This document shows, one piece after another, positions 46,465 through 59,230 of a DNA stretch of 64,000 nucleotides. Position numbers and translations under genes: made by a program. The stretch's first letter is position 1; every line of letters begins with the position of its first letter. The notes below the pieces were generated by a model. The model did not search any database and was not told the origin of the DNA. It saw only the letters and a list, made by a program, of their open reading frames with translations. Source of the DNA: Digitaria exilis (taxonomy: Eukaryota; Streptophyta; Magnoliopsida; Poales; Poaceae); the NCBI GenBank assembly GCA_015342445.1, contig JACEFO010002177.1, positions 1,488,001 to 1,552,000 on the forward strand. Direction: 5' to 3'.

Positions 46465-47908
46465 TTAGCAGGCCTTGAGCAACGGGGTGTCGGCGAACGG
46501 ACCATTCAGCACCCCACCGGCGATGATACTGTATGCCTTCTCCGTCATGTGCATGCCGTCCCAGCTGGCGAACTTTGCTGGGTTGCCCCAGAGCGTCGTG
46601 TTCTTGTCGCACCCCTTGGACGTGTGGTACCGGCTGTCGCCGCCGCAGCACGCCACCAGAGGATCATCGATACCTGCCATCACGTCCCATGCATGAGCAT
46701 GATTCATATGGAGGAAAAAGACCTTCCCCTAGCTATGACACGATTATGCATGCCAACGATGTACGTGGGGACGATGATCATTGATGGAGCTTATTACCGT
46801 ATCTCTTGGGGTTCTGGAAGAACTGCATTGCTGCACCGAAGTAGTCGGCGAAGATGATCTTGACGCCGGGGTTCTGCAACCGGAGCCGGCCGACCTCCTG
46901 CCGCAGCAGCTGGTTGTGCTTCTGGGAGAAGTCGTTGAACCAAACGAGGCAGCCGTTCTGGTCGTAGTCCGAGGTGTCGTTGCTCTGGAACGAGTTGAGG
47001 TACGCCGGAACGCACCCGATGGGGAAGTTCCCCGGGACGAGCACGGTCCTGGCGCCGAGGTCGATCACGTCCTGCACGGCGGCGCCGATGTGGCCGACGA
47101 CGTCCGGCATGTACTGGCTCGGCGTGTCACGGGGGTGGCTACGGTCGAGGAGCCAGAAGTTGTAGTCGTTGCCGCCGATCTCGCCCATCACCACCAGGGA
47201 CTCGCCAAGGAGGCTCCTCGCCGCAGCTGGCAAATGACGATTGATGTGTGTGGCCATATATAACTCGACCACGTCAATTCGTTAAAAAAAAATCTTGGCT
47301 TCACAAAACGTTGATTAATTTTGTATGTAGAGAATGGATCGAGGAGCTAGGCGTTTATTACATACCTTCTCCTGATGCGATCCGCGCGAGCACCTTCCTG
47401 AAGGATTGGAGCTGCAGGTCCAGGCACGACGGAGACGGCATCTTGAAGTTGTACTTGGTGGTGTAGTAGTCCGGCGACAGGCCTGTGGACGCAAACACGG
47501 CGAAGTTGGCTCCCGTCGGGAACGGGGAAGTTTCTTCCTCCGGTATGCTCGGCGGAATTAGCGGCAGGCCGAGCGCTTGCGCTGAACACAACGATCGAGA
47601 TGGCAATGCAAGCAATAATCAGCACTCGATCGAGCAGGTCCATGCACGTATGTAACGATGATGTAGGGAGCGTACTCACCGTAGAAATCGAGGATGACAC
47701 GGCCGTCGGAGACGCGGCCGGTGGGGCGGTTGAAGTAGGTGATGCCATATGGGAGCTCCTTTATCGGGGTCTCGCTGACTGTGCGCACGAAGTTGCCGGT
47801 GTCGATGATGGAGTCGCCGAAGCTGAAGATGCGCTTGAAGCAGCCGCAGAAACCCACCGGAGAGTTGAGCAGGAGGACGACGGAGACGAGGAGGATGGCA
47901 CTCCCCAT
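46465..47908 (-). CDS. GDSL esterase/lipase, four exons (GDSL-4)
   Basis: Exons 47680-47908, 47366-47581, 46798-47226 and 46465-46673 join without stops to 360 aa; intron phases are all 1. Seen: signal peptide (residues 1-22), FSFGDSIIDTGNF (Ser33), GANFAVFASTG, GEIGGNDYNFW, VWFNDFSQKHN, ACCGGD and block V SWDGMHMTEKAY (Asp330, His333). It is a secreted SGNH-type ester hydrolase of unknown substrate. It keeps the last intron (after RYG, before IDDPLVACC), lost in GDSL-2 and GDSL-3, but lacks the intron before the DVIDLGART stretch that GDSL-2 and GDSL-5 keep. Exons are GC-rich. A TATA box is 134 bp upstream. Confidence 0.93.
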
Positions 47909-48041
47909 CTGAACACTACTCCACTACAGGCACTCAGACACACTCGTGCGATCCAGGCACTGATCGGGGATGACGGCGAAGGAGATGAGTTCCTAGGTTG
48001 TTGTGGTTGTTGTGTTGTGTTGTAGAGATGTGAGCTCCTTA

Positions 48042-48051
48042 CAATTTATAG
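48042..48051 (-). promoter_or_regulatory. TATA box of GDSL-4
   Basis: The minus strand reads CTATAAATTG, 134 bp before the GDSL-4 start codon, implying a 5' leader of about 100 nt. Confidence 0.6.
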
Positions 48052-48606
48052 TACAAATTTGTGATCGAGTGTGTACAGAATTATCAATAGTACCAAGGGA
48101 TAAAGCCCTCTTAAATCACCCAGCAAATAAACGTGTGTAAAATGTTGGCCAGATGCCAAATATCGTGGTATTTTAGGCGTATCTTGAGTGATAGATATAT
48201 GTATGGAGAGACATTAATATATCATATATACCGGCCATCTCCAGTAAGGATGGTTATTTGAATTCTTGCCTTACGTAGCCTATCCAAATTAGTATGATAC
48301 TTTCGAAGTATCTTGGACGATAACCAAAATCTGTATTGCTTACCAAAAGGAACTTGCATGGCCTGCATGGTAGTAAATACATACTCGAGATTTATCAAGT
48401 ACAAGGGCATGATAGTGGCCCTATTTTGATTTTATTCCTGTTCAGAGGATACTGCTATGAGCCTATGAACTATGAAGACACAGTATCGTGGATTGTAAAC
48501 AAAATCGAAGAGAATATGCATGTGTTAACAATGTTAATAGGCAATTACTGTTCACATTATCTGAAGTTGTGGACAATGTGGGACCACTAGCCTATACATA
48601 GAGGTA

Positions 48607-48817
48607 CTCCCACATTTCAAATTATAAGCCTAAAGTTTGACCAGTCGTGTTATTCAAAAAATTTGTGCAAACACAGTAAAATTAAAGTCATTCTTGAATA
48701 ATGTTTAATAAAAAAGCAAGCTACAAAAATTGATATTTTGCATAATGTTTTGAATAAGACGAACAGTCAAAGTGGAGGCAAAAAAGTCAAATGACTTATA
48801 ATTTGAAACGGATTGGG
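48607..48817. mobile_element. Old Stowaway-like MITE
   Basis: Inverted ends CTCCCACATTTCAAATTATAAG (left) and, reversed, CCCAATCCGTTTCAAATTATAAG (right), with TA at 48605-48606 and 48818-48819. The ends have drifted. Confidence 0.65.
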
Positions 48818-49135
48818 TATTCACTATGCAAAAAAAACTTAAATGTCCACAGTGATTTAATTTCCTTCCTGCCTTCTCTATGAGACTCGATCTGTTAGTA
48901 TACTTTTGCATAGTTTGCAGGATAAATGTGCACAAGAAAAGTGAACTCCAATTGTTGAAAATGACTGAAATCCGTGTTCAATTGTCAATTATTTCATTTC
49001 AAAATATAGTGAGAACAAAAGTTATTGGGTTACAAATGCAAAAGCCTTGTTGAAATACTAATGTGTCCAGATAAGAATAAGATGATACATGTTTTCTGTT
49101 TCCGATGGATTAGATTGTAAAATTGGAAACAGTAA

Positions 49136-49417
49136 GGGCTTGTTCGGTTATGCAGGATTTAATTCGGGTCAGGAATGATATAGATATAGTAAGAAATTCA
49201 TGATAGGTATACTAAGTGAACGGAATTCATTCCAGGTCGAGAACCAGCTTAATGATAGATTGGTTTTTTTAAGATAATGAGCTTGATGATAGATATGATA
49301 AGAGAGCGGAATTAGGAACCCAAAATAAATCCTGATTTCTTGTTGTATTTCTCATGAATTTCTTGTGATATCTACCCTTCCCGGCCTGAATTGAATCCGA
49401 CATAACCGAACAAGCCA
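49136..49417. mobile_element. Tourist/Harbinger-like MITE (282 bp)
   Basis: Inverted ends GGGCTTGTTCGGTTATG and, reversed, TGGCTTGTTCGGTTATG, flanked by TAA on both sides (49133-49135 and 49418-49420). The core has further inverted stretches (TTCCTGACCCGAATT / GGCCTGAATTGAATCC). Confidence 0.7.
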
Positions 49418-49420
49418 TAA

Positions 49421-52270
49421 ATACATCAAATTAAGATAATCCATTTAGAATATGCTCGTGTTTATAAGTCTCCACTGTAAAAAAAAATCATAGAGCAGAA
49501 TGACACATTATAGTTGTTCCTCAATATAAAGAGGTTCAAAAAATGTATTCAATGTTATATAAATAATTTAATTTGGTTACATGATTTTTTTGTTATAATT
49601 TAAAATTATGAGCTAACCGTTAAATCAAGTTGACACTCACGTTTCTTTTTGAAATATGGTACAACATTTATATACATCCATGCACCCTCACCACTATAAG
49701 GATATGCTTGCACACTCCATCCATGAAAACATCTCTGGTCTCCACAAATCTGGAGATATATTGATAGAATTGCCATAGGCCCATAGTCATATATCTAATA
49801 ACAGAGGCATTGTCTATCAGAAAAATAGTAATTAGTCAAAATATGAGCACCCATAGGTTCCACCAGCTCAATTTCACAACACCCTTTTGCGAATGAACGT
49901 GTTATTAAATTTTCATTATTCACCATAAGACTAAGAAACAGTAGGCCTTTGATGATACCGTATAGTACTATATATTCAAATGAAAACAAAACTGTATGCA
50001 CGTGGAATAAATTATACAAACTACATATGAATTATAAATGCAAAAGTTATTTGTTAAATTCGGACCAAAATATGTCAAAGAGGAGCCAAAACTTTATACA
50101 CCTCGGAGAAATTATAAAAATTCATGGAACAAAAAATTATGCACATATCCTACTTGACAAGAATTATTTAACTAGAATACAAATTTGTTCAAGTAGGACA
50201 AAAGGTTTGTATTACCTAGCAAAAATTATGCAAAACTTATGGAACGAAGTTTGATTACAGGTATACATTAATTACAGAACTAAGCATATACATCTTCGAA
50301 ACAAGAGTTTATACACATGCAACAACAAAATTGAAAAAATGGAACAAATAAACATTATTATAGATCATATTTTAAATTAATAAAAATATATCATAACAAT
50401 ATTTTTTATGAATGAAATATTTAAAACGTGACATGGAATAAATAAATAATATGCTAACCTAACTATAAACTTAATATTCGTGCAATGTGCACAAATGAAT
50501 AAGCATAGACAAAAATAATTTCCTTGCTGCACTAGAGTGCGGGTTGAAAGGGCCGATAACATTTCCCCTGACTAAACTCGGGCTATCTCGTAATAACCCA
50601 CAAGTCTCTCTTCCAGAAATTTGTAAGATCACATAGTCAAACAGACCTACGGACCTATTTCAAGATATCTGCTCAAATCAAGATTTCACCTCGGATTTCG
50701 TGGAATTATTTGGTGATGAACACAAAATCTCGACTTTTGGAAGAAAACCTCTATTCTGTTTTGTGGGTGCACATGTTCAATGCACAGTCCCGCAGTATAC
50801 ACTCGATTGACCTTCAATATCTGCACATCACAAGTCAAGACATACATGAAAGAATTCAGCGGAGAATTCAAATATACAAGTTCACCTAACCGTTTTGAAT
50901 TAATAAAAAGAGGATGGGTACGCAGCTGGTTTGCTGCCTTGTATGCGGACGGTGACAGATGATTTTCAAGAAGAGGACCACAGTTTTAGTTCCATGTGAT
51001 TCTTGAATTGGGTGGTCTAAGTAGTTCTTTGCTGTCCCACCACTAGAGCATTTTAAGACCAAACAACCGTGAGTAGCAAATGATCATTGTGCAACGAAGA
51101 ACAAAGAGTCAAAAGCAGTCACATCGAGAAATATTTTCAAAGTTGAATACTTCCCTACAGTGCAGAAGCTCGATTGTGCAGCGCATTAATCGAAAGAAAA
51201 GATGGTCAGATGGTGCTACGGCTGCTTACAAAAACTGGTGGAGAACGTGCTATCTGTCCTGGTTCGTAAACCCCTTTAGTCCCGGTCCCTACAACCGGGA
51301 CTAATGTTGGCTGCAGCTGCAGCCACATGATGCATAGAACTGGTGCTAATGGGTCATTAGTATCGGTTCTATTAGTTTCAGGACTATGCTAGGACTATTA
51401 TACGTTTTCTACTAGTGATAACAGAATTGAAAATTTTCTTCGCATGAATTCCTGCTGTCATTCAATTCCAGTCTTCCTTTGCAGGTAAATCAAGTTTGAT
51501 TATGACATTTAACAAACCTTGCTTTGCGAGGACTGAGATCATGATTGTGCTCAAGTGTAAACGAAGATAAGCGGAACTTGTGGTCAGGACTGAAGAGCAA
51601 AATCTGTTTTAACAGGACAGTTCATTCTTGCAGAGGGTATAGTAGATATTGGATTGGCTAAGAGGCGGATGATTGCACATATTGTATAGGTGTAAATTTT
51701 AATTGGATCAGAAACTAGAGGCGGTACAATATAGAAGAAAACAAAAGGAGCAAAAATCATGAGATACATACCTTGATGTGCTTGATGGGTCATAGGCAGA
51801 CAAATTAGTGCCTGAGAGTAGATGGAGACAAAATCATGATATATATTTAAAACTTTCTTTTGAGTATCAAAACATGCGAGTGAGATAAGATAAGGAGGAA
51901 AGCCAGGATGTTTTGGATGAAACATTGGATGGGGATTGGCAGATCAAAACAACCATGCTTATTAGTGATGGTCTAATTATTAAAAACATAATCAATAGCC
52001 AATTTGGGGAGAGATCGAGCTTGTCACGTGTGGGACTTTCTTTGTAGCTGTTGCTTAAAAAATATTTAGCGTGCACGACTTTTCCTTGACACATCGAGAA
52101 GAAATGGAAAGAAGATCAAAGAATTGGTACCCTTTTCATATAACGGGCTCATGTAAATAATTGACAGTGGCAAATTGTTCACCACTCATCCAATCAGGAT
52201 GGAAATTGTTAATACTCATCTTATAAGTTATAACGGCAGCTCTAGCACTATACAGAGCAGTGCCGTATAT
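49421..52270. other. Intergenic, AT-rich, CACTA remnant
   Basis: No gene was recognised. Irregular repeats of AAATTATACAAA / AAAATTATGCA..ATGGAAC occur at 49990-50250. A CACTA-type end is at 51275-51417 (listed). Confidence 0.4.
51275..51417. mobile_element. Fragment of a CACTA-type element
   Basis: TTTAGTCCCGGTCC..ACCGGGACTAA (51275-51304) is the hairpin word common near CACTA ends in grasses. The right end TTTTCTACTAGTG reverses to CACTAGTAGAAAA, a CACTA terminus. No matching left end was found. Confidence 0.5.
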
Positions 52271-55200
52271 ATTTTTTTTCGATAGAGGAAGTTTTATTAA
52301 TTTCAAGTGCATTACATCGAGTTGATACAAAGTCTTGAAACACTCCCGACCTCTGCATAGCGGGATGCACACAGCCTAATAAAGAGATAATAAAGATCAA
52401 CCAAACACACTAATGGCAATTGATCCGTAGACTAGACCGCCATCCATGTGCCGGGGTAAAAAACTCCTTGGCCACCTGTGCCAAGCGTAGCGATGCCGCA
52501 GCAACCAAATCCTGTAAAGCCGACTTCTGTAAAAATATAGCCCAAGTACTGAGCCAGTGTATAATCGAATAGATAACCTGCAATGGAGAAGGATTATTCT
52601 TTTTTTCAAAGACAACATCATTCCTGCATAACCATAACGACCAACACGTGGCAGCCGCTCCGAACAGAACTAACGATTTCAGTTCTTTTTCAATACCCCA
52701 TAGCCAATTCCTAAACATATTGGAAACACTACAGGGCTGAGACAATCCTGATGTCGCATGAATCATAGCCCACACTGCACGAGCAAAACGACATTCAAAG
52801 AAGAGATGGTTAATTGTTTCATCCTTGTGGCAGAAACAACAATTTTTGCTTCCTTGCCAATTGCGCTTTAATAAATTATCTTTTGTCAGAATTACTCCTC
52901 TTCGCACGTACCACGTAAAGATCTTAATTTTTAGAGGGGATTTTAATTTCCAAATGAGCTTGTTTAAGTTTGGAACATCATTATGAATCGTTGTCATGTA
53001 ATGGGATTTCACAGAAAACTGTCCATTTGGGTGTAGGTTCCATCGGAACTCATCATGTTCTTGGCTTAACACAATATTAGCAATACGTGGAACCAATGCA
53101 TTCTAGGCTGTTAACTTATGGCCAATAAGATCTCTTCGCCAAGAAATATTTACTGGTGAGGTGCTTAAGACTTCTGCCACAGTATCCTGTTTATGTCGGG
53201 CTATATTATAAACAGGGATATTGTTCTCGCAGTGTTGAATTTCCCAACCATTTATCTTCCCAGAACCTAACTTGTGTCCCATCCTTGATTACGAAAGTCC
53301 CACAACCTAGAAACTCACGTTTTGCCGTCATTAGGCTAGCCCAAAAGTGTGAATCCCCATTCCTCCATTGTACCTGTGAAAGTGGTTTGGAGCCTAGGTA
53401 CTTGTTACGCAAGATTTGTTGCCAAGTCCCATCTGTTGTGAGTAACTTGTAAAGCCATTTACTGAGAAGCGCTTTGTTTTTTATGTCTAAGTCATGAATC
53501 CCTAAACCCCCTTGGTCCCTAGGTTGGCACAAGATACTCCATTTAGCAAGGTGATACTTTCGTTTCTGGCCATCACTTTGTCAAAAAAATCTTGAGCGAA
53601 AGTAATCCAGTTTCTTAAGTACACCTCTCGGGATCACAAAGAAAGACATCATATACATGGGCAAGCTAGTGAGCACAGAGTTAATCAGTGTTAGCCGTCC
53701 TCCTGTAGAAAGGTGTTTACCTTTCCAACTACCGAGTCTTTTCTCAAAGCGTTCCTCTACCCTTTTCCAATCTGCATTTGATAGTTTCCTATAATGTACA
53801 GGAATACCCAAATATTTCATTGGGAGGGTTCCGGAGTGGCAGCCAAAAAGTTCGGTTATTGATCAATTGATTCTTGTGCTTCACCAAAGCAGAATATTTC
53901 ACTTTTATGGAAGTTTATTTTAAGTCTTGAAAGTTGTTCGAAAGCACAAAGCAATAGCTTCATGTTACGTGCTTTCTCCAGGTCATGATCCATAAAAAGA
54001 ATTGTATCATCAGCATATTGTAGAATAGATAATCCATCATCAACTAGATGTGGTACGATTCCACTTATCTGATCATCCATTTTGGCTCTGTTTATTAAGA
54101 CTGCTAGCATATCAACCACAATGTTAAATAAAATTAGGGATAGGGGATCCCCTTGTCGAAGACCTTTCTTTGTTTGGAAATAAGATCTGACATCATTGTT
54201 AACATTAACTGCTACACTACCCCCCGAAACAAAAGATTCAACCCAGGAGATCCACTTGGGCGAGAAATCTTTCATTCGTAAAGTCTGCAAAAGGAATGGC
54301 CATCGAACTTTATCATAGGCCTTTTCAAAATCAATTTGAAGATAACCCCATTTTGTTTTTTTCTATGCAACTCATGTATTGTTTCATGTAAAATAACGAC
54401 ACCCTCTAGGATGTTACGTCCTCGCATGAAAGCTGTCTGAGTGGGGCTAATTATATGATCTGCAATAGCATTAACTCTAACTGTAGCGACTTTCGTAAAA
54501 ATCTTAAAGCTAACATTGAGCAAGCAGATAGGTCTGCATTGTTCTATTCGATTTGCGTCTTGGACCTTTGGTATGAGCGTTATTACCCCAATATTGAGAC
54601 TAAAAATAGGTAAGGTTCCAGCATGTAATTCATAGAACATTTGCATTAAGTCTCCTTTGATGACATCCCAAAACTTTTGATAAAACTCAGCTGGGAAACC
54701 ATCAGGACCTGGTGCTTTATTGTGTTCCATGTAAAAAATTGTATTATGAACCTCTTTCTCTGTGAATGGTGCAGTGAGGAAATCATTTTCTCCCTGGGTG
54801 ACCTGAGAGATGTCTTCTATCCTTGACTCAGCTAAAGTAAAAGAATTCTCTTCGGGTGCACCAAATAGTTCTTTGTAGAACTTGGTGATATACGTCTTTA
54901 GATTAGATTGGCCTTCAATCTTGCCAGTCTCATGTTCCAAGGAAAAAATCCGCTTTTTCCTATGTTTGCCGTTGGCAACCATTTGGAAGTATCTAGTATT
55001 ATTATCACCAAGCAGGGTGTCTGTCACTTTGGCACGCTGATAATATTTGATTTCATCTTCTCGTAGAAGTTTGGTCAGTTGCTCTCGAGCATGTACAAGG
55101 TGGTCTCGCTCTGAATCTGACAAAATACGACTCTCTGCGGCAATGTCTAGTTCATTGATTGTGTTTTGTAAGGATGTTTTTTGTTGTTTGTAAATGCCAT

Positions 55201-55790
55201 TCGTATGAGTTGCCCATCCACGAAGATGTCGTCGTAAGGCACTCATCTTTTTATTCCATCGTTGAACTGAATTCCTTCCGGGGACTGGCTTATTCCAAAT
55301 TTCCACAACACGGTTGTGAAAGTCCTCACGAGAGAAGCAACTGAGTTCTAACTTGAACGGTTGTCCATTCCCTGTAAAAACTGGTGTCCCTGCGTCTACT
55401 AATAATGGTGTGTGGTCCGATACACCTCTATCTAGAGCATGTACGTTCACCAATGGATATTTGAATTCCCATTCTGTAGTCATTAAAACTCTATCCAATT
55501 TTTCATAGGTTGGATTGGGTAGAGAGTTTGCCCAGGTAAATTGGCGACCTGTTAGGTCAATTTCCCTAAGATCAAAGCTATCAATGACAGCATTGAATAG
55601 AAAAGGCCATCGATCGCTATATCTATCATTATTTTTTTCCTTGCTGTTTCTCATGATGTTAAAATCCCCGCCAATAAGAGTTGGCAGTGGATTATGTTCA
55701 GACAGAAATCTAGATTTGAATTCATCTTGAGCTGGGCCATATACAGCCATTAGGATCCATTTAAATACAGTTATAAAACGGTAAAGAAGA
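52271..55790 (-). mobile_element. 5'-truncated LINE (L1-like) retrotransposon
   Basis: Minus-strand ORF2 remains. The frame at 54272 to about 55780 carries the end of the endonuclease (LIGGDFNIMR, SDHTPLLVD) and the start of the reverse transcriptase (KAPGPDGFPAEFYQKFW). 53856-54290 has the RT core (GLRQGDPLS, LQYADDTILF). 53581-53820 and 53206-53532 hold the RT tail, and 52410-53096 the zf-RVT domain (CCFCHKDETINHLFFEC). Several frameshifts separate these parts, so it is dead. The first endonuclease residues are missing, so the 5' limit near 55790 is approximate. The 3' end is a short A-run (T-run 52271-52279 on the plus strand). No target duplication was confirmed. Confidence 0.88.
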
Positions 55791-56010
55791 CAGAGCCTGA
55801 CCGACCAGACGTAGAAGGACAAATGTTACGAAGAGAGGAGGTAAAACAAAACCCAACCAATCACTTGTTCAACAGCCGTGAAGTGCAGTACAGTACCGCG
55901 CCTCTGAAATCAGGCAAAAATGTCAAAATATTACATCTTTAACCAAGTCCACGTCCAAAAAAAATTAGTCACGTTATTTCTATAACAGTTAACTAAATGT
56001 AGCTACAAGA

Positions 56011-59000
56011 TTATAAATCATAGAGAACCTTGTATTCAACAGAGGAGCCCAAATCAGTAAGCTTTGGACACGAATTGGTGGTGGAAGCAATTGACGGTTG
56101 TGTGTATGTCCCTCGCAGGAGGCCCATTGCAATGGCCTTGTATGCAGCTTCCGATGGATGGAAGCCATCCCAGGAGCCATACTTGTCTGGGTTGTCACAC
56201 ACCTTGTATTCCCCATATCCACAGGCTGCAGTTGGAGCCACACCGTAGGTTCCTTCTCCACCGCAACAAGCCACCAAAGGTTTCTCGATACCTGAACCAC
56301 AGATATGGCAACGTTCACCCGGGCATCACCAAGACTCTTTTTTTTTCTCTACATGCTTTCTTTTATTATTGATACTATGTCCCCTTTATCTTGCAGTTCA
56401 TTTTCTGAAACCAACTAAATTTTCAAATCTGAACCTCAATTTAAGTTATGATATGTTTACTGGTATTGCACTTACTGCATATGCACCATGATAATTGATA
56501 GCTATGCAAATATTGAATAAAAGTAGAAGAGAATGCTCAATGATATTAAGTTATTTACTGATACATACAACCTTGTGTTGGATGACTGATTAATTCAAGT
56601 TGTACATGATAATACATAATGGAAACTCTAGAAGCTTATGACATGTAATTCTGGTATTTCACTACTAATTATACAGGTTTCTTCTTGGCAGTCAAATTGC
56701 ATTTTTTCCCGTGCCCAAATTTTTTATTTCTGTTTTATTTAGTCAGGAGATAGTAACATCTAGCTCCACTTTGGATTCTTATTTGAAAAGCAGAAGCAAG
56801 AACTGACAAATAGACTACCATTAACTTTCCACTGAGTTCCAATCTGAAAAAGGATGGTTTTATATTGTTTATGAACATAAAGGCATTGCATTCTTAAGAT
56901 GCAACAACATAGCGTGTGCAAGTTCACTGCCTAAAAATTGCTTACTAGAATACGCAAAATAAATTAAATAGTAGGGTGTACAAGGCGAATATATTGACTC
57001 ACCAAATCGTTCAGGGTAAAGAAAAATTTCCATTGCAGCTCCGTAATAGTCAGCATAGATTATAGATACACCAGGATGAACCTTGCGCAGCTTCTCCAGC
57101 TCCTCCATGAGAAGCTTATTGTGGTACTGTGAGAACTCATTCATCCACCTGAGACAACCGCTCTCTGGCTCATAATCTTCTTTGTTATCGCTCTTGAAAA
57201 TTGACAGATATCTTGGGACACAGCCAATTGGAAGGTTCCCTGGAACCACCAGAGTCTTAGCTCCTAGCCCAATCAATTCCTGCAAACTCCACTCATTTAC
57301 ACAACTATCTATATATACGATGCCTGAAGCAACAGTAGCACATATGCTTACAGTGACTGTAGAAGAAATTTTGGCAACGACACTTGGTGTAAAGGAGCGG
57401 ATCTTCTCAATCGGTACTTTGGAGAGAAGAGGTAAGTTATAATCATTGCCCCCAATTTCTCCAACCAAGAAAAGGGACTGGCCCATCATGTCAGAGCAAC
57501 CTGTGCAATAAACAGGGTTCTGAATTAGTATGTAAAAAATCGCACTATAAAGATGGTTCTGTGAAATAGACCGAATTACAGCATTCAGTAGTTGCCGACC
57601 ATTAACAGCTTGCAGAAATTAACTGTTTGATTGAATTTTGATAGCATTACAAGTCAGATTTATAGTTTTGTTAAAAAAAGATTTGTCAAAGTAGTTCCTC
57701 CCCTTAGCAGCGCAGTCAATGCTTGTTCTAGCAGGCTATGTTGAGTGGAAGTAGACATATTTGGGTGGATGGAGTCGATATATATTCAAAACAAGTAACT
57801 AGTAAGCAGGTTATTTCAGGTTCTCTTGTAGCACATTGCTCAAATGCTTACAGAGACTAAACAAATTTATTTCACAAAATATCTCATTCTTATCCAAAGT
57901 TGTCAACTTTGGGAACAGTCCAATTATTTGAGGTATCAAAATAAAATGAAGCAATGGAATGTTTGATCACGTCTCTGCTGATAGTACTACTTTTAGGCTG
58001 CAATTTCTTTTCAGGTTTTTGACAATGACTGATATGGACTGGTCAGTTAGCATTGAACTGATACCATCCAACAAATCTTCAAGCATTTGTTTTTTTTTTT
58101 TTGAACGAACAATCTTCAAGCATTTGTTGTTCCTAGCATCAACGATGAATTATTTTGCATATATCCCATTCACTGGTCTATTTATTCTTTTTGGATTTGA
58201 AAGCCAAGTTTTCGTTTTTCATAAATCAAGCAGCAACGAAAATGACTTTTCCGTTGTGTGACTATCAGTTTCCTTTGTTCCAAGTAATCAAAATGTATTT
58301 CCTATCCAAAACTTTCGCATCGCACGCGCACCTTTCAGTTCCATCGCCAAAAGCCCAAACACCTGTCCTCCGCACCTTCTAGATTTGAAGCCTATAGTAT
58401 TCCGTTAATTTGCTAGATGCTACCTTCCCCACATACCACTGGAGCGAGAATAGATAGAACTGGAGGTAAAATGGAACGGAACAGCGATACCGGAGCGGCC
58501 GCCGGGGCAGAGGAGGTCGAGCAGGTCGCGGAACCAATTCATCTCCTTGTCGAGGTGCGGCCGTCCGTCTCCGATGTTGAAACCCCTGTCGCGGAAGAAC
58601 TCCGGGCTTAGCGCTGTGGCGCCGCCCACAGCGAAGTTGGCCCCGCTCGCGAAGTCCTCCGCGCGATGCCCGCTCAGGTACGGCGGCACGAACGGGAGCC
58701 CCATCGTATCCGCTGCGATCAACACGAGAAATCCCGAACCCCAAATTTCAAATCAGTACTGCTACGCAGGCCAATTTGACCGAACGATCAATCGATTGGC
58801 ATACCGATGAAGTCGAGGATGAGGCGGCCGTTGGAGAAGCGCCCGGTGGCGCGGCGGAAGAATGTCTCGCCGTAGGGTGGCCGGAGCGCGGGCTCGCCGG
58901 AGTTGTTGCCGTAGTAGAAGCGGAAGTTGCCCGTGTCGGCCAGCGAGTCCCCGAAGCTGAACACGCGCTGATAGCACGCCGCCGCCGGCTCCACCCCAAT

Positions 59001-59078
59001 TAGTACCATTAGAACCACTGCCGACGCCGCAGGTAAGATCAGCCATCTTCCCCACCTCCCCGGGGCAGAGGAAACCAT
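56011..59078 (-). CDS. GDSL esterase/lipase, five exons (GDSL-5)
   Basis: Exons 58805-59078, 58491-58712, 57352-57500, 57003-57279 and 56011-56291 join without stops to 400 aa; intron phases are 1, 1, 0, 1. Seen: a hydrophobic signal segment (residues about 11-33), FSFGDSLADTGNF (Ser45), GANFAVGGATA, GEIGGNDYN, CLRWMNEFSQYHN, ACCGGEGTYG and block V SWDGFHPSEAAY (Asp349, His352). The C-terminus is about 20 residues longer than in GDSL-2 and GDSL-4. It is the most diverged copy (LADTGN, FHPSEAAY) and the only one with all four introns, so probably nearest the ancestral structure. It is a secreted ester hydrolase, substrate unknown. Intron 3 is only 72 bp. Intron 2 holds a tiny retroposon insertion. 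A TATA box lies 141 bp upstream. Confidence 0.92.
58074..58128. mobile_element. Minute retroposon insertion with 18 bp target duplication
   Basis: AATCTTCAAGCATTTGTT is present at 58074-58091 and again at 58111-58128. Between them is only a T-run followed by GAACGAAC. On the minus strand this is GTTCGTTC plus an A-tail, as left by an extremely 5'-truncated LINE or SINE copy. It lies in intron 2 of GDSL-5. Confidence 0.8.
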
Positions 59079-59218
59079 GGCCTCTTCCCCGGGGTCGTCT
59101 CCTCGGTCCGCGCAGGGCGAGGCGGCCCGTAGAAGAAGCTGAATTGAATTTTCGAGAAGTCTGATTTGGGAAGAGGGTCCGGGAGAGAACAGAGAGGGGG
59201 AAGAAGGAAGGCTCCTCT

Positions 59219-59230
59219 GCTTTTATATAC
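59219..59230 (-). promoter_or_regulatory. TATA box of GDSL-5
   Basis: The minus strand reads GTATATAAAAGC, 141 bp upstream of the GDSL-5 start codon. Confidence 0.7.

Noticed and set aside
51036..51417. A complete CACTA element starting at CACTAGAGC (about 51041)
   Set aside because: Only the first six bases agree with the reversed right end, and the 3 bp flanks do not match.
52250..55850. Target duplication for the 3.5 kb LINE
   Set aside because: The best candidate (ACAGAGCAGTGCCG near 52254 against ACAGAGCCTGACCG near 55790) has too many mismatches to claim.
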